Shown: positions 43,491 to 51,204 of the stretch, in pieces | How the letters are laid out: each line of letters begins with the position of its first letter | Position numbering within the stretch: the stretch's first letter is position 1 | From: an uncultured Alistipes sp. | Lineage (GTDB): Bacteria; Bacteroidota; Bacteroidia; Bacteroidales; Rikenellaceae | DNA length: 64,000 nucleotides | Assembly (NCBI GenBank): GCA_944326035.1 | Contig: CALVCS010000010.1 | Span: forward strand, 62,001-126,000 | Direction of reading: 5' to 3' | Position numbers and translations under genes: made by a program | The notes under the pieces: model-generated | What the model saw: only the letters and a program-made list of their open reading frames with translations | What the model was told of the DNA's origin: nothing | The model's database searches: none

Positions 43491-43524
43491 GACGAGGGAT
43501 GACTCCACTGAGTCATCCCTCGTT
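43491..43524. terminator. Bidirectional terminator between GtrA-like and LysM genes
   Basis: Perfect 14-pair stem 43492-43505 with 43510-43523, loop CACT, between convergent genes. The T-runs are weak. Confidence 0.7.
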
Positions 43525-43545
43525 GTATGTTGTCGCAGGGGGCTG

Positions 43546-44607
43546 CTATTTGACGCGAATCCGTTCTTTGATCTGCAAGATCTTGGTCGCTTTAATGCCG
43601 TTGAGGGCGCAGATCTTGGATACCGTTGTGCCATAGCGTCGGGCTAAGGCGGAAAGGGTGTCCCCTTTTCGGATAATGTGGTATTGCGGAGAGCCTTTCC
43701 CGCTCGTGGACGAGGTCGATGAGGTGTTGCTGGCGGAGGATTTCGTCGAACGTTCGTCGCTGTCGGCGTAAAGGGGCAGCGGTTTGTTGGAGGCTCGAAT
43801 GCGTCCGCCCCGGTTCGAGAGATAGAGCGTGCCGTCTCTCAATGCGCGGGCTTCCGGATTGACCAGCAGGGTGGGGTTGAAATGTTCGCCCGATATGCGG
43901 ACTTCGAAATGGAGGTGTTCCGTGGTAGCCCGGCCGGTACGTCCGGCCAGCGCGATCGGATCGCCCGCCTGAACCACATCGTTGACCTTGACCAGGTTAC
44001 GGCTGTTGTGGGAATAGAGCGTTTCGAGACCGTTATAGTGGCGGATGACGATGGTATTACCGTAGCCGCTATAAGGTTTCGACATGCGTACGACCCCGGC
44101 AAAAGCCGCGCGGATCGTATCTTTGGGTACCGCCTTGATGTCGATGCCGGTATGCATGGAGCGTCCCCGGTAGCCGTACGGAGAGATCAGTTTCCCCGGA
44201 TAAGGATAAAAGAATTGTTCCTGCAGGTCGTTGAGATCGATCGTGATCTCTCCGGATGCGGGGAACGGATTATCCCGATTGGCCGGTAAGCGGACATGTT
44301 GACTTTCGGCCTCCGAGAAGTGGATCTCCGGCACCTGTTGCATCGGTTGAGGTTGGCGTTTCTCTTGGAGTTTGCGCAACGAGGGCAGAGAGTCGGGCCC
44401 TTCGGGCAGGTCGATAGGGGCATTGGTGGCGGGGGAGACCTCGGTCATTACTTCATGGGCCGGGATCGGTTGGGTGGAGGTCGATGCAGTGGAGGAGACG
44501 GTAGCCGCCGAGGAGGCTTTTTTCGATTTCTTGGAAAAGGAGAGTACGGAACAACTCGAAAAAAGAAGAAGCATCAGAAAAGCAAGTGGCAGCGATCGTT
44601 TCAGCAT
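43546..44607 (-). CDS. M23 peptidase with LysM domain, lipoprotein
   Basis: 353 residues. A lipoprotein signal (LLLFSSCSVLSF, Cys near residue 19) is followed by a Ser/Thr-rich linker. The peptidase M23 (LytM) domain has YRGRSMHTGIDI (metal His/Asp), TLYSHNSR and HLHFEVR. A C-terminal LysM domain begins YHIIRKGDTLSALARRYG (about residue 307). Probably an envelope-anchored murein endopeptidase or an activator; the metal ligands look intact. Faces away from trxB. Confidence 0.9.
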   Translation of the reverse strand: MLKRSLPLAFLMLLLFSSCSVLSFSKKSKKASSAATVSSTASTSTQPIPAHEVMTEVSPATNAPIDLPEGPDSLPSLRKLQEKRQPQPMQQVPEIHFSEAESQHVRLPANRDNPFPASGEITIDLNDLQEQFFYPYPGKLISPYGYRGRSMHTGIDIKAVPKDTIRAAFAGVVRMSKPYSGYGNTIVIRHYNGLETLYSHNSRNLVKVNDVVQAGDPIALAGRTGRATTEHLHFEVRISGEHFNPTLLVNPEARALRDGTLYLSNRGGRIRASNKPLPLYADSDERSTKSSASNTSSTSSTSGKGSPQYHIIRKGDTLSALARRYGTTVSKICALNGIKATKILQIKERIRVK

Positions 44608-44674
44608 AAAGTCGAATTTAAAGTTTCCGGAAAGAGAGCGGCTCGATCTTTTGTCGTTCAGCCTATCTCTATCC

Positions 44675-44900
44675 GGGTCAGTTCGTTCCGGTCCCGTTTA
44701 TCCCGGCGCGGGTCGGTTCGCTCCCGTCCAGTTTGTTCCGGTTTCAGTTCGTCCCGGTTAGGGTTGGTCCGATTCCGTGGAGTCGGGTCCATCCTATCCC
44801 CTCTCAGTGCGGCTCCATTGGATTTGGTTCCGTTGGGTTGTTCGGTTTCGTTAGGCTTGGCCCCGTTCATTCCGGTGAGGCTCGGTCCGTTGAGTCTCCC
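44675..44900. repeat. Degenerate ~18-base repeat region
   Basis: From 44675 units of about 17-18 bases follow a loose pattern GGTCnGTTCGTTCCGGT. The clearest pair is 35 bases apart (44675 and 44710: GGGTCAGTTCGTTCC and GGGTCGGTTCGCTCC), each with a second half-unit (CCCGTTTATCCCGG and CCAGTTTGTTCCGG). Weaker copies continue to about 44900 (TTTGGTTCCGTTGGG, TTCGGTTTCGTTAGG). Confidence 0.5.
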
Positions 44901-45104
44901 CTTCGCTATGTTGGACTCGACCCGGTACGGTTTCAGTCTGCTCCGATGCAGTCCTGCATCATTCCGCTTGGGCCCGTTGGGACGCGCCGAAAGTCTATGC
45001 CGGGAAATGGCTCTCCCTGCATGTGCGGAGAGAGTGCTGGGCGGGTGTCTGGTTTTCCGCAGGCTAAAGGTAGGCATTTTTACCCGAAATTGAATAAATA
45101 AACG

Positions 45105-45112
45105 TATCTTTG
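45105..45112 (+). promoter_or_regulatory. -7 promoter element of the trxB operon
   Basis: TATCTTTG on the plus strand, 25 bases before the trxB ATG. Confidence 0.55.
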
Positions 45113-45137
45113 TTCAAATCGTCAAAGAATAAGAACT

Positions 45138-46070
45138 ATGGATATTGAAACGACAAAATGCTTGATCATCGGGAGCGGCCCGGCCGGGTATACCGCTGCC
45201 ATATATGCCGCACGAGCCAATCTGGCCCCTGTTTTGTATGAGGGGATGGAGCCCGGCGGACAGCTGACGACGACCACCGAAATCGAAAATTTTCCGGGTT
45301 TCCCGCAGGGTATTTCCGGCCCGTTGTTGATGGAAGAGATGAAGAAACAGGCCCAACGTTTCGGCGCCGATGTACGCTTCGGCGTGGTGACGGGGGTCGA
45401 CTTGTCGGAACGTCCCTTCCGGGTGACGATCGATGGCGAAAAACAGATCGAGGCTCGTTGCTTGATTATCGCTACGGGGGCGTCGGCACGTTATCTGGGC
45501 CTGGAGTCGGAACAGAAATTCCGGGGAATGGGCGTCTCGGCTTGTGCTACCTGCGATGGGTTCTTCTATCGGAAAAAAGACGTGATTGTGGTCGGAGGCG
45601 GAGATACGGCCTGTGAAGAGGCGCTTTATCTGGCGTCAATCTGTCACAAAGTCTATATGGTGGTGCGGAAGAATTACCTCCGGGCCTCGAAACATATGCA
45701 GCAACGGGTGATGGATACTCCGAATATCGAAGTGCTGTTCGGCTATAACACCATGGAGGTGCTGGGAGACGATAACGGCGTGACCGGCGCTCGGGTACGC
45801 CATGAGTCGGGGACCGAACGGGTGTTGGATGCTTATGGATTTTTCGTCGCCATCGGACATACGCCCAATACTGCGCTGTTTGCCGGTGTCCTGGATCTCG
45901 ATGACGAAGGCTATATCCGTACCCGTCCCGGTTCGGCTGCCACGAATATCGAAGGGGTGTTTGCCGCGGGGGATGTGCAGGATCCGCATTTCCGCCAAGC
46001 GATTACGGCGGCCGGATCGGGCTGTATGGCGGCGATCGAAGCCGAACGCTTTTTGTTGATGGAGGCTTAA
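45138..46070 (+). CDS. trxB: Thioredoxin reductase
   Basis: 310 residues, typical low-Mr TrxR. FAD site IIGSGPAGYTAAIYAAR (about residues 11-27), redox-active disulfide SACATCDGFFY (about 134-144), NADPH site VVGGGDTACEEALYLAS, and C-terminal GVFAAGDVQDPHFRQ. Reduces thioredoxin with NADPH. Its stop shares one base with the start of the LuxE-like gene, so the two are coupled. Confidence 0.95.
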   Translation: MDIETTKCLIIGSGPAGYTAAIYAARANLAPVLYEGMEPGGQLTTTTEIENFPGFPQGISGPLLMEEMKKQAQRFGADVRFGVVTGVDLSERPFRVTIDGEKQIEARCLIIATGASARYLGLESEQKFRGMGVSACATCDGFFYRKKDVIVVGGGDTACEEALYLASICHKVYMVVRKNYLRASKHMQQRVMDTPNIEVLFGYNTMEVLGDDNGVTGARVRHESGTERVLDAYGFFVAIGHTPNTALFAGVLDLDDEGYIRTRPGSAATNIEGVFAAGDVQDPHFRQAITAAGSGCMAAIEAERFLLMEA

Positions 46071-47053
46071 TGAAAAACGAACCCATGGAGGTAAATTCTC
46101 AAACCATATTTGCCATACAGAGCGAAGCAGAATTCGAACGGGTTGCCTTGGAGGTATTTCGCTATCAGGCTCGTTGCTGTGAGCCCTATGGGGCGTATCT
46201 GCGTTTGTTGGGGGTCGATCCGGCCGAAGTGACCACCTTACGGGAGATTCCTTTTCTGCCGGTGGAACTCTTCAAAATCCAGCGGATTTATGCCGCACAG
46301 GGCGAGCCTGAACAGATCTTCACCAGCAGCAGTACTTCGGGACAACAACCTTCGAAACATTATGTGGCCTCGTTGGCGCTGTATGAAGAGGCTTTTACGC
46401 GTGCTTTCGAACAGTTTTATGGTCCGGCCGAAGAGGTAGCGCTGTTTGCTTTGCTGCCCAGTTACCTGGAACGCGAAGGCTCCTCGTTGATCTATATGGC
46501 CGATCGTCTGATGGCGCGTGGAGGCGGAGGGTTCTATTTGCATGATCAGGAGAAACTGTTGCGGGATTTGGCCGCCTGTCGGAAAAAGAAAATTCTGTTG
46601 GGGGTCAGTTATGCGTTGTGGGATCTGGCCGAACAACATCCCGGACCCCTGACCGATACGATCGTCATGGAGACCGGCGGGATGAAAGGACGGCGTCAGG
46701 AACTGCCGCGCGAAGAGTTCCACGCTCTGTTGAAGCGGGCGTTCGAGGTACCTTCCATCCATTCCGAATACGGGATGGCGGAGCTGATGTCCCAAGCCTA
46801 CTCAGCCGGGGAGGGAGTCTTCTATACCCCACCCTGGATGCGGATCGTGATTCGCGATCTGAACGATCCGTTCGAGACTCTTTCGGTCGGACGTACCGGT
46901 GGCGTAAATATCATCGATCTGGCCAATCTCTATTCGTGCAGTTTCTTGCAGACGGCCGACTTGGGCGTACGGCAAGCAGACGGCGGGTTCCGCATCCTGG
47001 GGCGGATCAGCGGCAGCGAAATCCGGGGCTGTAATTTACTGGTGCAATCTTAA
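46070..47053 (+). CDS. LuxE/PaaK-like acyl-activating enzyme
   Basis: 327 residues. Shows the LuxE (acyl-protein synthetase)/PaaK-like adenylation pattern: IFTSSSTSGQQPSKHYV (about residues 83-99) resembles the ATP/acyl-AMP loop, then EYGMAELMSQAYS and the late FLQTADLGVR (usual TGDLG). This group activates carboxylates as acyl-AMP or makes thioesters. ATG at 46070 overlaps the trxB stop; an internal ATG at 46085 is also possible. Downstream are a pyruvyl-transferase-like gene (11 bases) and a GT2, so a role in surface-glycan or lipid acylation is plausible but unproven. Confidence 0.8.
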   Translation: MKNEPMEVNSQTIFAIQSEAEFERVALEVFRYQARCCEPYGAYLRLLGVDPAEVTTLREIPFLPVELFKIQRIYAAQGEPEQIFTSSSTSGQQPSKHYVASLALYEEAFTRAFEQFYGPAEEVALFALLPSYLEREGSSLIYMADRLMARGGGGFYLHDQEKLLRDLAACRKKKILLGVSYALWDLAEQHPGPLTDTIVMETGGMKGRRQELPREEFHALLKRAFEVPSIHSEYGMAELMSQAYSAGEGVFYTPPWMRIVIRDLNDPFETLSVGRTGGVNIIDLANLYSCSFLQTADLGVRQADGGFRILGRISGSEIRGCNLLVQS

Positions 47054-47064
47054 ATAAAAGGGTG

Positions 47065-48078
47065 ATGACCCCACAGAACGATCCGATCGAAAGGTTACGG
47101 ACTTGCCTGACCGAACAGTTGCGACCGCTGGTGACGGCGGACTACGTCTTGCTGGATTGTCCCTATCATGCCAATATCGGCGATACGTTGATCTGGGAGG
47201 GCGAGCTCGCTTTCCTGCAAGATCTGCCCTATCGGATGCTGGCCTATGGGTCAATGTCGACGTGGGGGTTTCCGCGCTTGAAGCCCGGAACGGTCATTTT
47301 GCTGCATGGCGGAGGTAATTTCGGCGATCTGTGGCCCGGGGTGCAGGATTTCCGCCTGCGGGTGATCGAAGCCTACCCCGACCATCCGATCGTGATTTTC
47401 CCGCAGACGGTCTATTACCGGGATCCGCAACGCAGACAGCAAGAGTCCGATCGAATGGCCCGCCATCCCCATGTAACGATCTGTGCCCGGGATCGACGTT
47501 CCTATGAGGTGTTGCAAACCCATTTCCGGAATCGGCTGTTGTTGTTACCCGACATGGCTTTCTGTATTCCCCCGGAACGGTTGATGCGCTATGCGGCTCA
47601 GGTCCCGCAGGCGGATCCGTTGTGGCTCAAACGGACCGATCAGGAACTCGCCTCGGAACAGCGACCGGCCGGATTGGCGGCGACGGTTCTTCCGCACGAT
47701 TGGCCTACCCTCGAACGGCGGACCTTGACCACCTGGTGGGTCTATAAACTCAGCGGGGCGTGCGACCGTCTCTCCCGTTATGCGTGGGGCCGATGGCTGG
47801 CGCGGGGATGTGCCCGATGGACCGATACAATGGCGTTCCATGGCCTGAGACCGGAGAACGTTCGAATCGGCGTGCGTTTCCTGACTCGTTATGGGGCGCT
47901 GTATACGACTCGCCTGCATGGGGCGATTCTGGGGATTTTGCTGCATAAGCCGGAGGTGGTGCTGATCGACAATAACTACGGGAAAAATTCGTCGTTCTAT
48001 GAAACCTGGCTGCAGGCGTTCCCGTCGGTACGGCTGGAAACGGCCAACGACAGAGCCTCCACCCCCGACCCGATTTAG
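47065..48078 (+). CDS. Polysaccharide pyruvyl transferase family protein
   Basis: 337 residues from ATG 47065; a GTG one codon earlier is possible. The PS_pyruv_trans fold is suggested by DCPYHANIGDTLIWEGEL (about residues 31-48), LLHGGGNFGDLWPG (about 79-92), FPQTVYY, and the late TTRLHGAILGILL (about 291-303). Family members add ketal pyruvate to surface sugars or act as related glycan transferases. Between the LuxE-like and GT2 genes. Confidence 0.85.
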   Translation: MTPQNDPIERLRTCLTEQLRPLVTADYVLLDCPYHANIGDTLIWEGELAFLQDLPYRMLAYGSMSTWGFPRLKPGTVILLHGGGNFGDLWPGVQDFRLRVIEAYPDHPIVIFPQTVYYRDPQRRQQESDRMARHPHVTICARDRRSYEVLQTHFRNRLLLLPDMAFCIPPERLMRYAAQVPQADPLWLKRTDQELASEQRPAGLAATVLPHDWPTLERRTLTTWWVYKLSGACDRLSRYAWGRWLARGCARWTDTMAFHGLRPENVRIGVRFLTRYGALYTTRLHGAILGILLHKPEVVLIDNNYGKNSSFYETWLQAFPSVRLETANDRASTPDPI

Positions 48079-48100
48079 AAACCCCTACTGAAATCCGCTT

Positions 48101-49030
48101 ATGAAACCGTATACTTTTTCGGTCATCGTACCGCTGTACAATAAACAGAACGAAATCGGCGATACCTTGCGGTCGATTCTCGCTCAACGCTATGCCCCGT
48201 TGGAAATCGTGGTGGTGAATGACGGCAGTACGGACGGAAGTACCGAGGTGGTTCGTTCGTTCGACAGTCCGCTCATTCGTTTGATCACCCAGCCCAATGC
48301 CGGGGAGTGTGCGGCCCGGAATCGGGCGATCGCCGAGGCGCGTGGCGGATATCTGGCCTTGTTGGATGCAGACGACACCTGGGACCCGGGCTATCTGGAA
48401 GAGATTGCCCGGCTGATCGACCGCTATCCCGGTTGCGGTATGTATAGCACGGCATTTCAGATCGTGAGTCGGGAGGGCGTCTTCCCGAGCCATTCGCCGA
48501 AAGAAGAGGGCGTGGTCGATGATTTTTTTCGTCGTTCGTTGAGCTACTATGTGAGCATTCCTTCGGCATCGACCATTCCGGCGTTTGTTTTCAAGGAGGT
48601 GGGGGGTTTCCCGGAGGGCATGCGCATGGGGGGCGATCAATATATGTGGGTGAAGATCGCTCGACGCTATCCCGTATGCTATTCCCCCAAACGACTACTC
48701 AATTACAGTCTGGTCGCCTCCAACCGCTCGGCAGCCATTTATACGCCGGAGACGACCTCGTATTCGTTTCGCGACTTTTACGATCCGCAGGGGGATTTCT
48801 ATCTGAACGAATACCTGGCCCGTGTGGAACTCGGCAAGGCCCTGACGCTTTCGGCCAAAGGCGGCACCCAGGAGGGACGTTCGGCTGAACGTTTCTATCG
48901 GTATACGCGTTGTAACCGACGGGCGTGGTACAAACTCTGGGTGCTGAACCGCATCCCGATGCCGTTGCGGGCGTGGGTGTTCCGGCAATACAATCGGTTG
49001 GCTTGGAAATTGGCGAAAAAGGGGTTGTAG
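48101..49030 (+). CDS. Family 2 glycosyltransferase
   Basis: 309 residues. GT-A fold with SVIVPLYNKQNEIGDTLRS at the N-terminus, the nucleotide-sugar motif VVNDGSTDGS (about residues 45-54) and DxD-like LLDADDTWDPG (about 87-97). C-terminus is basic. Donor and acceptor unknown. Last gene of the trxB operon; a terminator follows at 49067. Confidence 0.9.
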   Translation: MKPYTFSVIVPLYNKQNEIGDTLRSILAQRYAPLEIVVVNDGSTDGSTEVVRSFDSPLIRLITQPNAGECAARNRAIAEARGGYLALLDADDTWDPGYLEEIARLIDRYPGCGMYSTAFQIVSREGVFPSHSPKEEGVVDDFFRRSLSYYVSIPSASTIPAFVFKEVGGFPEGMRMGGDQYMWVKIARRYPVCYSPKRLLNYSLVASNRSAAIYTPETTSYSFRDFYDPQGDFYLNEYLARVELGKALTLSAKGGTQEGRSAERFYRYTRCNRRAWYKLWVLNRIPMPLRAWVFRQYNRLAWKLAKKGL

Positions 49031-49066
49031 ACGAAAAAGCAAAACAAGACCCCCTTGATGGAATAG

Positions 49067-49100
49067 AAAGGACGGCTTTCTTTCGGAAAGCCGTCCTTTT
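49067..49100. terminator. Bidirectional terminator between two GT2 genes
   Basis: Stem 49067-49080 with 49086-49099, loop of five bases, T-tail on the plus strand and A-run at the other side. Confidence 0.85.
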
Positions 49101-49121
49101 GTTGGGTTCTGTTGTGGATCT

Positions 49122-50039
49122 CTACCCGATGAGTCCTCGGCTGATCTGCCAACGCATTCGTAGCAGGAACCATCCTTTGAGGGGCTGGAGTCGCAGGGTG
49201 TACCCTACGGCAAAGACCAGGGCCCCGACCCATTTAATCCCTTCGGCCACCAAGCGTCGCAGATAGGCGCCACGCCCCAGCTCGCGGGTGCGGACCCGTT
49301 CGCTCATGCCGCCCATGTGATTGACGCGATCGAAATAGGTTGGGGTGAGTTTGCTGGCCGGAATCAGGTGATAGATCACGGCGCCGGGGAGGTAGTAGAT
49401 CTTTTCGCCGGCGGCGTGCAATCGGGCAAAGAGCTCTTTCTCCTCGCCCCCCATCGGTTTCTCTCCGGTACGTCCCAGCTCGGTATTGAACAGTCCGTAG
49501 CGTTCTAAGACGGTGCGTCGAACCCCCATATTTCCGCCCGGAGGATATTTGCGGGCCGGGAAGGGTCGGATATGGTCTCCCAAATAGAGGGCCCCGGCAA
49601 TCGGGCGTGCTGCAATCGGCGAGAGCCAGCGGGGAGGAGGACATTCGTAGATCGGTACGACTACCCCACCGCCTCCGGCCGCCTCCGGATAGCGCTCGAA
49701 GAAGTCGATGTAGCTGGAGGCAAAACCCGGATTAACTTTCTCGTCGTCGTCGATGATGGCCACATAGGGGGCGCGGCTATGACGGATCCCGCAATTCCGG
49801 GCATGGGAGAGTCCCTGACGGGTTTCGGTCACCATGGTCAGTTGGAGTTCGGGATGGGCGGCCGCGAAAGCCGCAAAGACTTCCGGTGTCGCGTCACTGG
49901 AGTTGTTGTTGACGACCACCGCTTCCCAACGCGCCGGATCGAGGTGTTGGGCGGCCAGGCTTTCGAGCGTTCCCAGCATGTAGGGGGCTCGGTTGTAGGT
50001 GGCGATGATGATCGAAAGTGCAGGAGTAGCCTCTGTCAT
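49122..50039 (-). CDS. Family 2 glycosyltransferase
   Basis: 305 residues from ATG at 50037-50039 (MTEATPALSIIIATYNRAPY). VVVNNNSSDATPEV is the nucleotide-sugar loop, AIIDDDEKVNPG the DxD motif, and GGEEKELFARL (about residues 218-228) resembles the catalytic ED region. A late hydrophobic stretch (ALVFAVGYTLRLQPLKGWFLL) may contact the membrane. Last in the minus-strand series, 69 bases after the APH-fold kinase. The longer frame to GTG 50072 is less likely. Confidence 0.88.
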   Translation of the reverse strand: MTEATPALSIIIATYNRAPYMLGTLESLAAQHLDPARWEAVVVNNNSSDATPEVFAAFAAAHPELQLTMVTETRQGLSHARNCGIRHSRAPYVAIIDDDEKVNPGFASSYIDFFERYPEAAGGGGVVVPIYECPPPRWLSPIAARPIAGALYLGDHIRPFPARKYPPGGNMGVRRTVLERYGLFNTELGRTGEKPMGGEEKELFARLHAAGEKIYYLPGAVIYHLIPASKLTPTYFDRVNHMGGMSERVRTRELGRGAYLRRLVAEGIKWVGALVFAVGYTLRLQPLKGWFLLRMRWQISRGLIG

Positions 50040-50108
50040 AGGAGTAGCCTGAGAAAAGAGACGGACGATCACCGGGCGGGAGGTCGTCCGTCTCGGATGG
50101 ATATTCGG

Positions 50109-51191
50109 TTAGAGTTGGGCGATGAATTTCGACATCTCCGATTCGTGGGCTTCGATGCTTTGCAGCAGTTTGAATTGGGCATACGAACGTTGGAGATTGT
50201 GGGTCGGATGTTTGATTTTGTAATAGGTATCGCCTTCGAGGTAGTCGGTCAAGAAACGGATCGTCTGCATATAGGTCAGCATCTTGGCGCCGAAAGGCAG
50301 GTTTTCGCGTTCGGTGGGCGTCAGAAAATCCCCCGCTGAACGGAGATAACCCGTCGAAAAGGCCCGGAAAACATCCATGTTGACGTTGACGTTGTCCAGA
50401 TTGGGATCATCTTCGGAGCCGGTATTGGCTCCGGTGCGGATGAAGTCCCCGAAATCCGACAGCACATACCCCGGCATGGTGGTGTCTAGATCGATGACGC
50501 ACAACGGTTTTCGATTGCGATCGAACAGCAGGTTGTTGACTTTGGTATCGCAGTGGGTGACCCGTTTGGGTAATTTCCCCGCCCGATGCAGCACCTCCGC
50601 CTTACACATCTCGGCGGCTCGTGCCAACAATTCGTCGACCAGCGGACGTACTTCGTGGAGACGCCCTTTGGGGTCGGCCTCGATCGCCTGCCGAAAACCT
50701 TCCAGGCGGAATTCGATGTTGTGGAAGTTGGGAATGGTTTCTCGCAAAGCCCCTTCCGGCATATCCGACAACTGGTGTTGGAAGCGACCGAAAGCTTCTC
50801 CGGTCAGTTCGGCCAACTGGCTATCCATCGTCTCGTAGGTGACCGAATCGGCGATGTACACCATCACGCGCCAGTAGTTCTCCCCATCGAAATCGTATAA
50901 TTGGCCCGAATGGGTCGGAACGATACGCAACACTTTGCGGTCGATGTCGCTCTCACCGGCGGCGATGAGCTTGGCCCGGATGTGGCGGGTGATGCGTTGA
51001 ATGTTGGTCTGCAGCAGATCGACATCCTGAAAAATGTGATGGTTGATCCGTTGCAGAATGTAATCGGGATCGGTGGGCGAGGCGGTGCGTATCCGGTAGG
51101 TGTCGTTGATGAGTCCATTGCCGACGGGAACGAGGTCGGCCACACTCCCCTGAATGGCAAAACGATTGACAATTGCTTTTTTCTGATCCAT
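50109..51191 (-). CDS. APH-fold sugar kinase-like protein
   Basis: 360 residues of the aminoglycoside phosphotransferase/choline-kinase fold. The catalytic Brenner loop is THCDTKVNNLLFD (about residues 212-224: Asp, Asn) and the metal Asp is in VIDLDTTMPG (about 232-241). Family members include N-acetylhexosamine 1-kinase (NahK). It begins 13 bases after the GH109-like gene, suggesting it phosphorylates a sugar such as GalNAc or GlcNAc released by that enzyme; substrate is inference. No resistance role is suggested. Confidence 0.8.
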   Translation of the reverse strand: MDQKKAIVNRFAIQGSVADLVPVGNGLINDTYRIRTASPTDPDYILQRINHHIFQDVDLLQTNIQRITRHIRAKLIAAGESDIDRKVLRIVPTHSGQLYDFDGENYWRVMVYIADSVTYETMDSQLAELTGEAFGRFQHQLSDMPEGALRETIPNFHNIEFRLEGFRQAIEADPKGRLHEVRPLVDELLARAAEMCKAEVLHRAGKLPKRVTHCDTKVNNLLFDRNRKPLCVIDLDTTMPGYVLSDFGDFIRTGANTGSEDDPNLDNVNVNMDVFRAFSTGYLRSAGDFLTPTERENLPFGAKMLTYMQTIRFLTDYLEGDTYYKIKHPTHNLQRSYAQFKLLQSIEAHESEMSKFIAQL

Positions 51192-51204
51192 CGTATTCGA
51201 CTGT

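Larger units (their letters stand above)
44608..45137. other. Divergent intergenic region with degenerate repeats
   Basis: 530 bases between the LysM and trxB starts. Holds the repeat region 44675-44900, a GC-rich stretch, and the trxB promoter at its end. I see no clear promoter for the LysM gene and no gene that I can support; the open frames here are repeat translations. Confidence 0.55.

Noticed and set aside
44675..44900. Possible CRISPR array
   Set aside because: Units are contiguous and degenerate, with no identical repeats separated by unique spacers, and there are no cas genes in the window.
44658..45077. 139-codon minus-strand frame rich in Asn, Arg, Pro and Lys
   Set aside because: It is the translation of the degenerate repeat region and the trxB upstream region; no conserved protein features and no promoter.
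50109..51191. Aminoglycoside resistance phosphotransferase
   Set aside because: The fold is shared, but the context (GH109, GH92, GT2) and the absence of a mobile element point to a sugar kinase.
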